DNA of 64,000 nucleotides from Polyangiaceae bacterium (GCA_020633205.1 JACKEB010000011.1:434001-498000), one strand, 5' to 3'. Positions 42,561 to 52,512 are shown, counted from the stretch's first letter. Numbers and translations: made by a program. Notes: generated by a model not told the origin, from the letters alone.

Positions 42561-44897
42561 TTATTGCCACGCGGTAACTATCGCTTGCGCATCTGCCGCG
42601 GGGCTTTCGCCCAGCTTGCTCACACTGCAGCCTCCGCTGGGCACCTTCGTGCAGAACGCGGCGGCTGGCTGGGCGGGATTGGGGGTGAGGATCAACGTTT
42701 TCAATCGGAGCTCGCCTGGGAACCGCAACGGGTCGCGCAGCGCCAGTTCGCGCGTGTCGCTCGTGTCGAAGGGCATCGCAAGGGGGTACTGAAAGGCTAG
42801 CCGTGTCGTCTCTACGGGGGTGATCGCGGCTGCCGCGGCGAACGGGCTTGGTTGCTCCGCCACCAGCAGCGCGAGGGTGCCGCCGTTCCCGCGGCCGACT
42901 AGGTAGATGCGCTTCGGGTCAACACCAGGCAGTCCGGCGCAAGCGTTGCCCGCGGCGACTACGTCGTCTACTTCGTTGAAGAACAGGCTGAATGCGCCAG
43001 GGTTGCCCGCCTCACCTCGGAGCTGGGGGACGAACACTGCGAAGCCCCGCTTCAAGAACTCGCCCGCCGCGCTCCAGTCAGCCGGGCTTGGGCTGAAAGC
43101 GTCGTGTAGGTACACGACGATCGGCGCGTTCCCTGGCGCGTTCGGCTTGGCTAGCCAGCCGCGGAGCTGAAGCGCGCCGCTGGTGTAGAGCATCTCCTGG
43201 GCGCCCGGCGGAGGCGGAACAGGCGCTGCCTCCGGGCCTGGACCCGTCATGTAGAGGGGTCTTGCCGCCGCGCGGAGCTCCCTGAGGGAAACGCCAGCGT
43301 TGACGGGGACCCCCAACGCCGGAATCGGTTCGTCATTGGGAAGTCGCGGCTGCGTCGTCCCGCTGTCAGCCGTTTTGCGTGAATCCGCCTTCGTGCGCTC
43401 TCGTGCGGGATCTGGGTGGGCGAAGTACCACAGCTTCCAGGTAACGCTGGGTTCGCTGGTGTACGCAGTGCGCCACGTAACCAGCGTGTGGGGGACCATC
43501 CCTTGCTCCTCGAAGCTGACGCTCGCCATGTAGCGGACGTCTGGGATCTCTTGCGCTGCGAGCGGGTCGCCGCGCAGCGCCAGTTCCGAGTGGATACGCG
43601 CGATTTCAGTGGCACCATACTGGCGACGGAGCTTGAGTTCTACGCATCGACGGGCCTTTTCACGCATGCAGCGGTGGGTACGCGTAAGCCTGAACGTTTC
43701 GTGGAGTGTTGCTGGTATCCCAAACAGATTGACGTCGATCTTTCGCTCGTAGTCGGACCCCACGCGGAACGTCTGACCAACCCAGTTGACCGAAAACGAG
43801 CCAAATGCGCCGCTGTATTCGGTTTCAAGACGGCGGAGGTAGGCGTCGATGTCTTGGTCTGTCACGCCCGGCGCGGCGTCGGCCCTGAGCCTGTTGCGGA
43901 ACGTGGGTGCGAATTGGAAGTTCTGGAGCGAGCTGCCATCTGCGCTCAGGTCGAACTCGTAGTAGCTTGAGCTATCCGTCAGCGAGGTCACATGCGCGCC
44001 GCTCTCCACCTTGCGCACCTGGATGTTCTGTTTGGCGAACGACAGGTCGTCCTTGTTGCTGGTCGCCGTTACGAGTGACCAATCGGCGTCGGGCCATGCG
44101 AAGGTAGGCGCGATGGACCGCGGAGCGTTGCCTTGAGGAACTGACGAGCCCACGTCAGCTGGCCCGCTCTCGCTGAGCCTAGACTGGTCCTTCGGTCCAA
44201 CGACCAACATGCGGAGCATTTGATGCGCGATCCAAATCGGCGTCAGTCGCATCCGGCTGTTGCCACCGACGCGGCTCACCACCCCAACGACCTTTCCGGA
44301 GGTGACGCTGATCACCGGGCTGCCGCTCTGGGAGTGAAACTGAATGGGACGGTCCAGATCCACGTCCACGAAGCCAGGATCCCACTCGACGATGCGACCC
44401 TCGACGCGTTCGTGACCCGCCGCGCTCTCCTGCTTGTTCGGGAGCCACACCCGCTCCCCAGGAGGGATGTATTTGCGCGGGTCGGCTTCAAGCACCTGAA
44501 AGCCCGCGGGAACGCGGGGAACAGCGGTCACCATCAAGTCCAGCGTAAGGTCTTGGATGGCGCCATCCGTGCCCTGTTCGTCGAATCCCCATAGCGAGTA
44601 GCGGGACTGAAACAGCGGCTTGCCTTGCATGCTCCAGAAATTGAATGCGTCAATCTTCTCGGTGATGAAGTGCGCTGAGGACACGACCAGCGCGTGCTTG
44701 CCAGTGGTCAAGAAGAACGCAGTGCCGTTGAAGGTTGGCTCGCCTTGTTGGCGGACGAGCTGCGGTTGCAGCAGGAGCTGGGGCCCGCTCGCTTGAGCGC
44801 TGGCTGGCTGCGCGGCGCCGGGCGCTTCGGCTCCGCGTGGGGCCTTGGTGCAACCCACGGCGAGGCAGCAGATCAACGTTGGCAAGACTCGTTTCAT
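42561..44897 (-). CDS. Lipoprotein fusing a trypsin-like protease domain and an alpha/beta-hydrolase-like domain
   Basis: A roughly 778-residue protein with lipobox LAVGC. Residues about 45-235 look like a trypsin-like serine protease: ALVVSSAHFITEK (His), LTLDLMVTAV (Asp) and FHSQSGSPVISVTSGKVVGVVSR (Ser in SGSP). A middle region of about 250 residues is unassigned. The C-terminal domain resembles dienelactone-hydrolase-type alpha/beta hydrolases (APIVVYLHDAFSP, RGFAVFVPQLRG, IYLVGRGNGGTLALL), but the usual GxSxG is GRGNG, so the nucleophile serine is missing. The combination suggests a surface protease with a binding or degenerate second domain. Start ATG 44897; GTG 44900 is one codon earlier. 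Confidence 0.75.
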   Translation of the reverse strand: MKRVLPTLICCLAVGCTKAPRGAEAPGAAQPASAQASGPQLLLQPQLVRQQGEPTFNGTAFFLTTGKHALVVSSAHFITEKIDAFNFWSMQGKPLFQSRYSLWGFDEQGTDGAIQDLTLDLMVTAVPRVPAGFQVLEADPRKYIPPGERVWLPNKQESAAGHERVEGRIVEWDPGFVDVDLDRPIQFHSQSGSPVISVTSGKVVGVVSRVGGNSRMRLTPIWIAHQMLRMLVVGPKDQSRLSESGPADVGSSVPQGNAPRSIAPTFAWPDADWSLVTATSNKDDLSFAKQNIQVRKVESGAHVTSLTDSSSYYEFDLSADGSSLQNFQFAPTFRNRLRADAAPGVTDQDIDAYLRRLETEYSGAFGSFSVNWVGQTFRVGSDYERKIDVNLFGIPATLHETFRLTRTHRCMREKARRCVELKLRRQYGATEIARIHSELALRGDPLAAQEIPDVRYMASVSFEEQGMVPHTLVTWRTAYTSEPSVTWKLWYFAHPDPARERTKADSRKTADSGTTQPRLPNDEPIPALGVPVNAGVSLRELRAAARPLYMTGPGPEAAPVPPPPGAQEMLYTSGALQLRGWLAKPNAPGNAPIVVYLHDAFSPSPADWSAAGEFLKRGFAVFVPQLRGEAGNPGAFSLFFNEVDDVVAAGNACAGLPGVDPKRIYLVGRGNGGTLALLVAEQPSPFAAAAAITPVETTRLAFQYPLAMPFDTSDTRELALRDPLRFPGELRLKTLILTPNPAQPAAAFCTKVPSGGCSVSKLGESPAADAQAIVTAWQ

Positions 44898-45062
44898 CAC
44901 CGCTAGAGCTTAGCGGTTCGGATCGCGGCTTGTCATCGAATCAGGCGAAACCGTGCGGAAGCGAGCGCTTGGAGGTCATGGGACCGAGCTGTGCCCAGGT
45001 CAGGCGGAGTACGTGTCAGGCCGACTTGTGCCATGCGGTCGGTGCGTTCATGCTTGGGCCCG

Positions 45063-45392
45063 ATGTCCGAACCCATGAACAAAGAGACGGCGATCCGCAC
45101 GAGGTTGAGTGAGACGGTTGGGCCGGTGTTTTTCAGCGACTTGAAAGCACACTTGGTGCGGGACGCGGTGTTCGTGGTGGCGGCCGAGGTGAGCTTGGTG
45201 GAGTGCGGTGTTGCGGTCGCGTTGGACGACGTGGAGCGCGTCCACGGCCTGATCGAGGCTGGGCACCTGCGCAAACCGAGCCGTCAGGAGCGGTCGCGTT
45301 GGGCGGATACGGCGGACGCCGCCTGGACGGCCATCGTCGTGCAGCCCTACGTGCTGGTTCAGGTCACGCGGGAGATGGGCGATGTCTCCTGA
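45063..45392 (+). CDS. DUF2288 domain-containing protein
   Basis: A 109-residue protein. TRLSETVGPVFFSDLKAHLVRDAVFVVAAEVSLVECGVAVALDDVERVHGLIEAGHLRKP, then WTAIVVQPYVLVQ, match the DUF2288 family, small proteins found in several proteobacteria and of unknown function. ATG 45063 is chosen; ATG 45075 is in frame. It is a single gene with no neighbour on the same strand that suggests a role. Confidence 0.75.
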   Translation: MSEPMNKETAIRTRLSETVGPVFFSDLKAHLVRDAVFVVAAEVSLVECGVAVALDDVERVHGLIEAGHLRKPSRQERSRWADTADAAWTAIVVQPYVLVQVTREMGDVS

Positions 45393-45875
45393 GGTCACGC
45401 GCGCCCCGTCGCGCTCTCACCAAGGACTCCACCCCTCCCCCCCAAATCCGGCGGGCCAATGAGCTGGGACATGGCTGCCCGAAGCTCTGAGCGGGTGTGT
45501 AGCCACGACCCGAGTTGCTTCTTTAACTCTGTGAAATGACTAGTCAAAATGAGCCGTCGCCTAGCACGCTTCGCGCCCTGGCCGACATCCGTGCGGCGAT
45601 CGCAGTGCTCCCGGCTCCGCGGTTTGGATACTGCATTGGACTGTCGGCCCAAGATCGATTACGTCCCGGCGCCACGACGCGGCCCCTTCCTGCCCTTTGG
45701 CGGAACCGCGCGTGACCGAATCCAACGCGCGGCTGGTGTCAGCGCGGCCCAAAAGTAACCCACACCAAACCGCTAGAAGGTGTGCCCGACTGGATCGCCC
45801 TAGGCGCACAGTCAGTCGAGTCTCCCCCCAACAGCCCCTGAACCTTGCGCCTGGTCGGCGCGAAATCGAGAAGCC
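45393..45875. other. 483-bp intergenic region upstream of fusA
   Basis: No gene is supported; short open frames here have no recognised sequence. The region contains a G-tract motif copy (45431-45449, C-rich on this strand), a perfect 10-bp palindrome TGACTAGTCA (45537-45546) in an AT-richer stretch that could be an operator, and a second partial G-tract at about 45825-45833. The fusA promoter and a leader are expected here, but I cannot mark a -10/-35 pair with confidence. Confidence 0.55.
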
Positions 45876-47969
45876 ATGACGGACCTGAGTTTATACCGCA
45901 ATATCGGGATCTTCGCCCACGTGGACGCGGGCAAGACCACGACCACCGAGCGCATCCTGAAGCTCACCGGCAAGATCCACAAGATCGGTGAGGTGCACGA
46001 CGGTGCCGCCACGACCGACTTCATGGAGCAGGAGCAGGAGCGCGGCATCACGATTCAGTCCGCCGCCACGACGTGCTTCTGGAAGGGGCACCGCTTCAAC
46101 ATCATCGACACTCCCGGGCACGTGGACTTCACCATCGAGGTGTACCGCTCCCTCAAGGTGCTCGACGGCGGCGTGGGTGTGTTCTGCGGTTCCGGCGGCG
46201 TTGAGCCCCAGTCGGAGACCAACTGGCGCTACGCGAACGACTCCAAGGTCGCGCGCATCATCTACGTCAACAAGCTCGACCGCATGGGCGCTGACTTCTA
46301 CCGCGTGGTGAAGCAGATCAAGGAAGTGCTCGCGGCACGTCCCGTGGTCATGGTGCTGCCGATCGGCATCGAGAGCGAGTTCAAGGGCATCGTCGATCTG
46401 CTCGAGAAGAAGGCGTACGTCTGGGACGACTCCGGGCTCCCGGAGAACTTCAAGGTCGAAGACATCCCCGCCGACATGGTGGACGACGTCGAGAAGTACC
46501 GTGCGGAACTGATCGAGTCGGCCGTCGAGATGGACGACGACGTGATGGAGAAGTACCTCGGCGGCGAAGAGCCCGACGTCGAGACGATCAAGAAGTGCAT
46601 CCGCAAGGGCACCATCGAGCTCAAGTTCTTCCCGACGTTCTGCGGTTCGTCCTTCAAGAACAAGGGCGTGCAGCAAGTCCTCGACGCCGTCGTCGACTAC
46701 CTGCCGAACCCCACCGAGGTTCCCCCGCAGCCCGAGGTTGACCTGGAAGGCAACGAGACGGGTGAGTTCGCGATCGTTGATCCCAGCAAGCCCCTGCGCG
46801 CGCTGGCGTTCAAGATCATGGACGACCGCTTCGGTGCCCTGACCTTTACCCGCATCTACTCGGGTAAGATCAACAAGGGTGACACCGTGCTGAACACCGC
46901 CACGGGCAAGACCGAGCGTATCGGCCGCATGGTGGAGATGCACGCCAACGATCGCACCATGGTGGACTCGGCTCAGGCTGGCGACATCATCGCGATCGTC
47001 GGTCTCAAGAACGTGCGCACCGGCCACACGCTGTGCGACGAGAAGCAGCCCGCGACCCTGGAGCCCATGGTGTTCCCGGATCCGGTTATCTCCGTCGCCG
47101 TGACGCCCAAGGACAAGGCCAACAGCGAGAAGCTGAGCAACGCGCTCTCCAAGATGGTCGCCGAGGACCCCTCTTTCCACGTGGAAGTGGATCAGGAGTC
47201 TGGCGAGACCATCCTCAAGGGCATGGGCGAGCTTCACCTCGACATCAAGGTCGACATCCTCAAGCGCACCCACAAGGTCGAGGCCACCGTGGGCGAGCCC
47301 CAGGTTGCCTACCGAGAGACCATCACGAAGGCCACCGACGACAGCTACACCCACAAGAAGCAGACGGGTGGTTCCGGTCAGTTCGCGAAGATCGACTACA
47401 CCATCGAGCCTCTCGAGCAGGGTGAAGGCTTCATCTTCGAGTCCAACGTCGTCGGCGGTAACGTTCCGAAGGAATTCATCCCGTCCGTCGAGAAGGGCTT
47501 CAAGATGATGCTCGACAAGGGCCCGCAGTGTGGGTTCCCCGTCGTCGACATCAAGGTCACGCTGCGGGACGGTGGCTTCCACGCCGTCGACTCTTCGCAG
47601 ATGGCGTTCGAGACGGCCGCGCGTGCCGCCTACCGCCAGACGATGCCGAAGTGTGGCCCCGAGCTGCTCGAGCCCATCATGAAGGTCGACGTCTACGTGC
47701 CCGACGCGAACGTCGGTGACGTCATCGGCGACCTCAACCGCCGCCGCGGCATGATCAAGAGCCAGGAGCCGGGCGCTACCAACGTGCATATCCGTGCGGA
47801 ATGCCCGCTGTCCGAGATGTTCGGCTACATCGGTGACCTGCGCTCCATGACAGCTGGCCGCGGCCAGTTCGTGATGGAGTTCAGCCACTACTCAACTTGC
47901 CCGCGCCAGATCGTCGAGAAGGTGAAGGAGCAAGTGAAGGAGCGCGAAGCTCGCCTCGCCAAGAAGTGA
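45876..47969 (+). CDS. fusA: Elongation factor G (isolated copy)
   Basis: A 697-residue translation GTPase that moves tRNA and mRNA on the ribosome. The G motifs are intact: [34 protein letters not shown] and NKLDR; domains II-V continue to the C-terminus with the usual length. The gene is not in a str operon: no rpsL, rpsG or tuf lies nearby, so it is probably a second EF-G copy, or the str genes are elsewhere. A strong rho-independent terminator follows the stop. The upstream region is long (483 bp). Confidence 0.95.
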   Translation: MTDLSLYRNIGIFAHVDAGKTTTTERILKLTGKIHKIGEVHDGAATTDFMEQEQERGITIQSAATTCFWKGHRFNIIDTPGHVDFTIEVYRSLKVLDGGVGVFCGSGGVEPQSETNWRYANDSKVARIIYVNKLDRMGADFYRVVKQIKEVLAARPVVMVLPIGIESEFKGIVDLLEKKAYVWDDSGLPENFKVEDIPADMVDDVEKYRAELIESAVEMDDDVMEKYLGGEEPDVETIKKCIRKGTIELKFFPTFCGSSFKNKGVQQVLDAVVDYLPNPTEVPPQPEVDLEGNETGEFAIVDPSKPLRALAFKIMDDRFGALTFTRIYSGKINKGDTVLNTATGKTERIGRMVEMHANDRTMVDSAQAGDIIAIVGLKNVRTGHTLCDEKQPATLEPMVFPDPVISVAVTPKDKANSEKLSNALSKMVAEDPSFHVEVDQESGETILKGMGELHLDIKVDILKRTHKVEATVGEPQVAYRETITKATDDSYTHKKQTGGSGQFAKIDYTIEPLEQGEGFIFESNVVGGNVPKEFIPSVEKGFKMMLDKGPQCGFPVVDIKVTLRDGGFHAVDSSQMAFETAARAAYRQTMPKCGPELLEPIMKVDVYVPDANVGDVIGDLNRRRGMIKSQEPGATNVHIRAECPLSEMFGYIGDLRSMTAGRGQFVMEFSHYSTCPRQIVEKVKEQVKEREARLAKK

Positions 47970-47983
47970 GCCGCTAGCTCCGA

Positions 47984-48026
47984 CGCGAAAGGCCCTCGGT
48001 TAACTCCGGGGGCCTTTTCGCGTTTG
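47984..48026 (+). terminator. Rho-independent terminator of fusA
   Basis: CGCGAAAGGCCC (47984-47995) pairs with GGGCCTTTTCGCG (48010-48022) around a GC-rich inner stem and a TTAACT-containing loop, followed by TTTG. It begins 15 bases after the fusA stop. Confidence 0.85.
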
Positions 48027-48094
48027 TAGGGTCGACGGCAGCAACTCGTGATTTTGGGGGGGAGGGCGCGCCGTAGGAAAGCCGAGGAAGCGCC

Positions 48095-48349
48095 CTACTT
48101 CCACTGCAAGAGCACGCGGCTCTTGGCGAAGCGCCCGGTGATGCCCACCAGCCCCGGCTGCTCCGCGACGACTTCAAGTAGGTGCAACGCCTGATCGCGA
48201 CTCAGGTCGGGGCGCGTTTCCCCGATGACCATGCGGGCATGGTCCACTGCTTCTTGCGCTGCTTGCTTTCCCAACGCAGGCGCAAGCAGCTCGACGAGTG
48301 TCGAAGCGTCGATGCGCGGGCGGGCTGCGAAGCTGTGGGATGCGCTCAT
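48095..48349 (-). CDS. Small hypothetical protein downstream of FIST sensor
   Basis: An 84-residue protein: MSASHSFAARPRIDASTLVELLAPALGKQAAQEAVDHARMVIGETRPDLS. It is mostly helical, without recognised domains. ATG 48349 lies 10 bp after the FIST gene stop on the same strand, which suggests an operon and perhaps a functional link to that sensor protein. Confidence 0.6.
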   Translation of the reverse strand: MSASHSFAARPRIDASTLVELLAPALGKQAAQEAVDHARMVIGETRPDLSRDQALHLLEVVAEQPGLVGITGRFAKSRVLLQWK

Positions 48350-48359
48350 TCGGATGCTT

Positions 48360-49520
48360 TCAACGGGGAAACGCGAGCACCACGCTGGTGGTGTTGTGGA
48401 AACCGGACCAATCGCCTGCGGCCAGCGCGATTTCTCCGTAGGTTTCGAAGCCTGCGAGCGGCGCGCCGCCGAGCTCCTTGGAGATCTCTGCGAGGGCTTC
48501 GTTGAAGGATTCCCCGAGGATTAGGTTTCGGCAGATGCAATCGAACACGAGCGCGCCCGCTACCTCGTCCTTCAAGTCCTTGCGGGCCGCTGCCGCCGCA
48601 CGCTGCGCGCTGCTGATCTGCTGTTCGGGTCGCCCTTGCATCACGTGGATCTGCGCCCCCTGGGCGACTCCGCAGGCGAAGTTGAGTGAGCCGTCTTCGT
48701 TCTTGGAGAGCGGGGCACGCACCTTGTACTCGTCTCCGTTGGGCAGACCGGCTTCATACTGTAGGAGGAAACCACCAAGTTGGTCCGCTTCGAGCAGCAG
48801 CGGATCCATCCCCCGGGTGCGCGCGTCCTGACTAGTTGCTTCGGCCCACACCTCGAACGCCGGCTTGCCGTCGAGTTCGTGAATCACGCTGCCCGATGCG
48901 CGTGTCACCCGGAACGGCCCGGCGAGCGGACTGTGACCATGGGCTACGCCAAGGCCAAGGGGGCGTCTGCTGCGCACGCGCGCGATGGCCACCGCGTCGC
49001 TTCCCGAGCGCCCAGGAATGCCGACTTGGCAACTCGTCATCGCGAGGTCGTCTCCAGCCGCGCCGCCTGCCAGGGGCACTGACGGACCCAGCAACGAGGC
49101 TGCTAGCAACGTCGCCTCCTCACCGCGCCCGGTGAGTGGATCCAACAGCATGATCACGGTCTCGTTGGGGTACTCGCTGTCTGGCGTCGACTCGCCCAGG
49201 GCGCTTCGGACCGCGGCTTCGGGGTCTTCAGTCAAACTGATGCCGAGTCCCGTCTCGATGCGGAAGTCTCCAGCCAACGCAAACAGTGAGATTGCGCCCT
49301 TCGCCTCTCGTTGCTCCGTGAACTCACCCGCCGACGACGCACCCAGAACTTGCGCACCAGGAAAGCGCGTCGCGACACCATCCAGGACATCCCCGAGGGG
49401 GTGTTCAGGTGAGGCGAAGGCGAGAATCAACACCGGTTCCTGCCGGTCGAGGCGCAGGACCAAGGTGTCGAGCACCGTGTCCAGGCGAGGTGCTATCGCG
49501 GTGGCGATGTGAGTCGGCAT
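48360..49520 (-). CDS. FIST-domain signal protein (FIST_N + FIST_C)
   Basis: A 386-residue protein. PVLILAFASPEHPLGDVLDGVATRFPGAQVLGASSAGEF is the FIST N-terminal block; later NETVIMLLDPLTGRGEE, ASLLGPSVPLAGGAAGDDL and the C-terminal FIST_C region (LVFDCICRNLILGESFNEALAEISKELGGAPLAGFETYGEIA) complete the pair. FIST domains are sensory, thought to bind small molecules such as amino acids, and are usually coupled to kinases or cyclases; here none is fused. ATG 49520. The 84-residue gene follows in the same operon. Confidence 0.88.
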   Translation of the reverse strand: MPTHIATAIAPRLDTVLDTLVLRLDRQEPVLILAFASPEHPLGDVLDGVATRFPGAQVLGASSAGEFTEQREAKGAISLFALAGDFRIETGLGISLTEDPEAAVRSALGESTPDSEYPNETVIMLLDPLTGRGEEATLLAASLLGPSVPLAGGAAGDDLAMTSCQVGIPGRSGSDAVAIARVRSRRPLGLGVAHGHSPLAGPFRVTRASGSVIHELDGKPAFEVWAEATSQDARTRGMDPLLLEADQLGGFLLQYEAGLPNGDEYKVRAPLSKNEDGSLNFACGVAQGAQIHVMQGRPEQQISSAQRAAAAARKDLKDEVAGALVFDCICRNLILGESFNEALAEISKELGGAPLAGFETYGEIALAAGDWSGFHNTTSVVLAFPR

Positions 49521-49700
49521 CGGGAGTCTCCTGAGAAGGAACGGCGCTTTGTGCGCACCCTTGAGGGCGAGGAACGCGACCAGTCATTCGTTGCCACAAG
49601 CGCCCCATATTCTCTGTTCAAGCCGACTTCGGCTCGTGGGCCCGGACGAATTTGTCCTGCCGCCTTGGTTGGAAGACATTTCCGCGAAGCAACTGTTTAC

Positions 49701-49764
49701 CTTGGCTCCGCCGCATCTTGGCTCCGCCGCATCTTGGCTCCGCCGCACCTTGGCTCCGTCCTAC
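49701..49764. repeat. Four tandem 16-bp repeats upstream of the FIST gene
   Basis: CTTGGCTCCGCCGCAT repeats at 49701, 49717, 49733 and 49749 with small changes in the last two. The array overlaps the last codon and stop of the methyltransferase gene and lies about 180 bp before the FIST start. Confidence 0.75.
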
Positions 49765-50393
49765 GCTGGTCCATCTCGGCGCCACAGGACGAGATCGTTC
49801 AAGCCGTGGCGTTCCACACGCTGGTCCACATATCCGGGAGGTATCACACCTCCAAAGCCATTGTAGGTGATCAGGCACGTCCCCTGGGGTGCCCGTCGCA
49901 GTAACCCCTGAACGAGGCGCACGTCTTGGCGAAAGCGCGCTTCGCTGAAGTCTACACTTTGGTCGATCTGCCCGTCGTTGCCCAGCAGATTCTCCCCGAA
50001 TGGGTTGTACAGGAAGTACGCATCGACCGCCGGCAGGGCGACTTCGCCCAGCGCCGCATGGATGAAGGTCGCGCGCGCCGCGACACCGAGAGATTCCGCG
50101 AGGGAACGACTGCAGTCTATCAGGTCCGCGCGGTGTTCGAGCCCCACTACGCTGAGCTCGGTCTTCAGCGCCACGATCCCGCAGAGCTTTCCGGCGCCGG
50201 AGCCAATGTCGAGCAAGCGCCTGCAGCGCTGCTCGACGAGCCACTCCGCGACGCGGCAGGCCACCGCCACCGGGGTCCAATACTGCCGCGAGTGAGCGCG
50301 CTGCAGCGTCGGCAGGAGTTGGTCGAAAGCCTCATCGTCCGGCGTTTCCCCGGCAGACAAACGAGCAGCGAGTTCCTTTGCTGGGGACGACAC
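49761..50393 (-). CDS. Class I SAM-dependent methyltransferase
   Basis: A 210-residue protein with the Rossmann SAM-binding motif RLLDIGSGAGKLCGIVAL, then SVVGLEHRADLIDCS (motif II-like) and AYFLYNPFGENLLG (post-motif region). The substrate is unknown. The start is GTG 50393 without a good ribosome site. Its last codons and stop lie in the fourth 16-bp repeat (49749-49764). Confidence 0.82.
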   Translation of the reverse strand: MSSPAKELAARLSAGETPDDEAFDQLLPTLQRAHSRQYWTPVAVACRVAEWLVEQRCRRLLDIGSGAGKLCGIVALKTELSVVGLEHRADLIDCSRSLAESLGVAARATFIHAALGEVALPAVDAYFLYNPFGENLLGNDGQIDQSVDFSEARFRQDVRLVQGLLRRAPQGTCLITYNGFGGVIPPGYVDQRVERHGLNDLVLWRRDGPA

Positions 50394-50577
50394 CTAGCCA
50401 TTGTCCCCAGTCTCGAGCGGCGGTCACAGCTTTGTCGGCCTCATGACGAGAACCAGGTCGGTTTGCGCTACAGCGCGTACGTTGGACGGTCGTTAGCAGG
50501 CCTGGAGCAGTCGTTGGGACGGCGCGGTCGCTGTCTCTGGCGCGACTGTGTTTGGTGTAAGGGGCAGTGTTGGCACG

Positions 50578-50928
50578 ATGATCTTGGGCGTCCGCGAAAC
50601 CAGCGCATCGGAAGTGCGCATCGAGCTGGCTGAGTACGTCAGCGTGCTCGACGGCGGCACGTGTCCTGTGGGGACGCTGCCTCCAGCACGCTTTCGGAGC
50701 CGCGTGTTGCTGCCCGCGGTGGCTGAGCACTCACGCGTCGTGTTGGTACTGGATGGCCCGCTCACGCTCTCGTACGACTATCTCAAGACGCTGTTCGAGG
50801 GCTTGCCCCAGTTGGACCAACGGGTGCGCCAAGTGCTCCGCGTGGAGTCGTCCAGTCGACCAATGCGCGCTACGCTGGCGAGACGGCTGATGAACTTGTC
50901 CAGCGGCACGTTGCCCAAGGTCGGCTAG
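50578..50928 (+). CDS. STAS-like (DUF4325-like) small protein
   Basis: A roughly 116-residue protein. ASEVRIELAEYVSVLDGGTCPVGTLPPARFRSRVLLPAVAEHSRVVLVLDGPLTLSYDYLKTLFEGLPQLDQRV has the alternating strand-helix pattern and conserved block of STAS-like proteins. These resemble anti-anti-sigma factors, but the phosphorylatable serine position cannot be placed with certainty. ATG 50578 is chosen; the frame opens at GTG 50548. It lies between the methyltransferase (opposite strand) and the NtrC-type regulator (convergent). Confidence 0.55.
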   Translation: MILGVRETSASEVRIELAEYVSVLDGGTCPVGTLPPARFRSRVLLPAVAEHSRVVLVLDGPLTLSYDYLKTLFEGLPQLDQRVRQVLRVESSSRPMRATLARRLMNLSSGTLPKVG

Positions 50929-50959
50929 TACGCCTGTCTGGGACACGCCTACGCAGGGA

Positions 50960-52321
50960 CTACTCGTCCCGCAGTCCGAGGGACTTGGCCTTCTTGTACA
51001 AGTGGGAGCGCTCCAGCCCGAGCGCGCGTGCCGTCGCCGCCATTTGGCCAGAGTGGTGAGCGAGGGCTTCCTCCAAAATGGTTCGCTCCGCCTCTTCCAC
51101 GAGTACCCGGAAGGGCACGTCCGGCCGATAGAGCCCGGCTGTTTTTGGTTGAGCACCCATTCCGAGCGCGTGTTCCACGTCAGTTCCGGTAACGGTGTCG
51201 TCCGGGCTGAGAATCACCAGGCGCTCGATCAGGTTCTTCAGCTCCCGCACATTGCCAGGAAACGAGTGCCGCCCCAGGCTCTCCACGGCCTCCGGTGAAA
51301 GGCGCACTCCAGGGCGGTCGTTGTGCTTTGCTGCTGCCGCAAGGAAACGCGCGGCGAGTAGCGGAATGTCTTCGCGCCGGGCTCGGAGCGGCGGAAGCGC
51401 GAGAGGCACGACGTTGAGGCGGTCATACAGGTCGGGTCGGAAGTGCCCCTCGTTGCAGGCTTCCACCAGGTTGCGATTGGTAGCGGCCACCACGCGTACG
51501 TTGACCTTGAAGGTCTCGCTCCCGCCGACTCGCTCCACCTCATGCTCTTGCAGCACGCGCAGCAGCTTGGCCTGCATGTCGAGGGGCATGTCGCCGACCT
51601 CATCGAGGAATAGCGTGCCAGCGCTCGCACGTTCGAACTTGCCGCGGCGCAGCTTGGTTGCTCCTGTAAAAGCTCCCGCCTCGTGTCCGAACAACTCGCT
51701 CTCGATCAGATCCTTCGGGACCGCCGCACAGTTCAGCTTCTCGAGAGGGCCGGAGCTGCGAGGCGACGCTCGGTGGATGGCTCGAGCAACCAGCTCTTTG
51801 CCGGTGCCCCGCTCACCGGTGATGAGAATGCTGGCTTGGGATCTTGCGGCTCTGCCGATTTGTGCGCGCAGCTCCTCCATCGCTCGGCTCTCGCCGATCA
51901 GCTCATCGAAGTAACCGGCCTCGGCCTTCAGCTCCTGAGCCTCGGCCTCCGCGCGCAGCAGTCGCAAGGTGTTCTCAACCACCAGCAGCAAGCGGTCGGT
52001 GGAGAGCGGCTTCTCCAAGAAGTCGAGCGCGCCGAGGCGCGTTGCCTTGACCGCGGCGTCGATCGTCGCGTGTCCGCTCATCATGATAGCCGCGGTGTCG
52101 TTGCCCTCGTTGCGTAGTCGTTCGAGCAGGTCGACGCCATCACCGTCCGGCAGCGCCACGTCGAGGATCATCAGATCGTAGCTGCCGCGGCTCAGCCGCT
52201 CAGCCGCCAAGCCGACGCCCCCAGCCACGTCCACCGAGTAACCTTCAAGGGTCAGCGCCTTCTTCAGCGTGCTCAAGATGGCGACTTCGTCATCCACCAC
52301 CAACAGATGGGCTCGAGACAT
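50960..52321 (-). CDS. NtrC-family sigma-54-dependent response regulator
   Basis: A 453-residue protein. The receiver domain has DLMILDVALPDGDGV with phosphoacceptor Asp54 and LEKPL with the conserved Lys. The AAA+ domain has ITGERGTGKELVARAIHRAS (Walker A), ESELFGHEAGAFTGATKLRRGKFERA with the GAFTGA loop for sigma-54, and GTLFLDEVGDMPLDMQ (Walker B). The Fis-type HTH at the C-terminus reads ATARALGLERSHLYKKAKSLGL. No histidine kinase is adjacent. ATG 52321. Confidence 0.93.
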   Translation of the reverse strand: MSRAHLLVVDDEVAILSTLKKALTLEGYSVDVAGGVGLAAERLSRGSYDLMILDVALPDGDGVDLLERLRNEGNDTAAIMMSGHATIDAAVKATRLGALDFLEKPLSTDRLLLVVENTLRLLRAEAEAQELKAEAGYFDELIGESRAMEELRAQIGRAARSQASILITGERGTGKELVARAIHRASPRSSGPLEKLNCAAVPKDLIESELFGHEAGAFTGATKLRRGKFERASAGTLFLDEVGDMPLDMQAKLLRVLQEHEVERVGGSETFKVNVRVVAATNRNLVEACNEGHFRPDLYDRLNVVPLALPPLRARREDIPLLAARFLAAAAKHNDRPGVRLSPEAVESLGRHSFPGNVRELKNLIERLVILSPDDTVTGTDVEHALGMGAQPKTAGLYRPDVPFRVLVEEAERTILEEALAHHSGQMAATARALGLERSHLYKKAKSLGLRDE

Positions 52322-52512
52322 GGGGACAGCCTACGCCAAGCCCCTCCAGTGTGCGACTACCCGACGCCTCGCTTCACGGTGTAAGGAAGGTGCCGAGGGC
52401 TCTTGGGCGAAGCCTGCTCTGCGCGGCGAATCCGCGGCGCCCGGAGCGATTTCGTCCGGACCGCGCAGAACATCGCCACCTCCGGGAATGCTCGCTGTAG
52501 GCTTTGAGACCC

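Noticed and set aside
45891..47888. A 665-codon open frame antisense to fusA
   Set aside because: It is the high-GC shadow of a strongly conserved gene; no domain is recognised in it.
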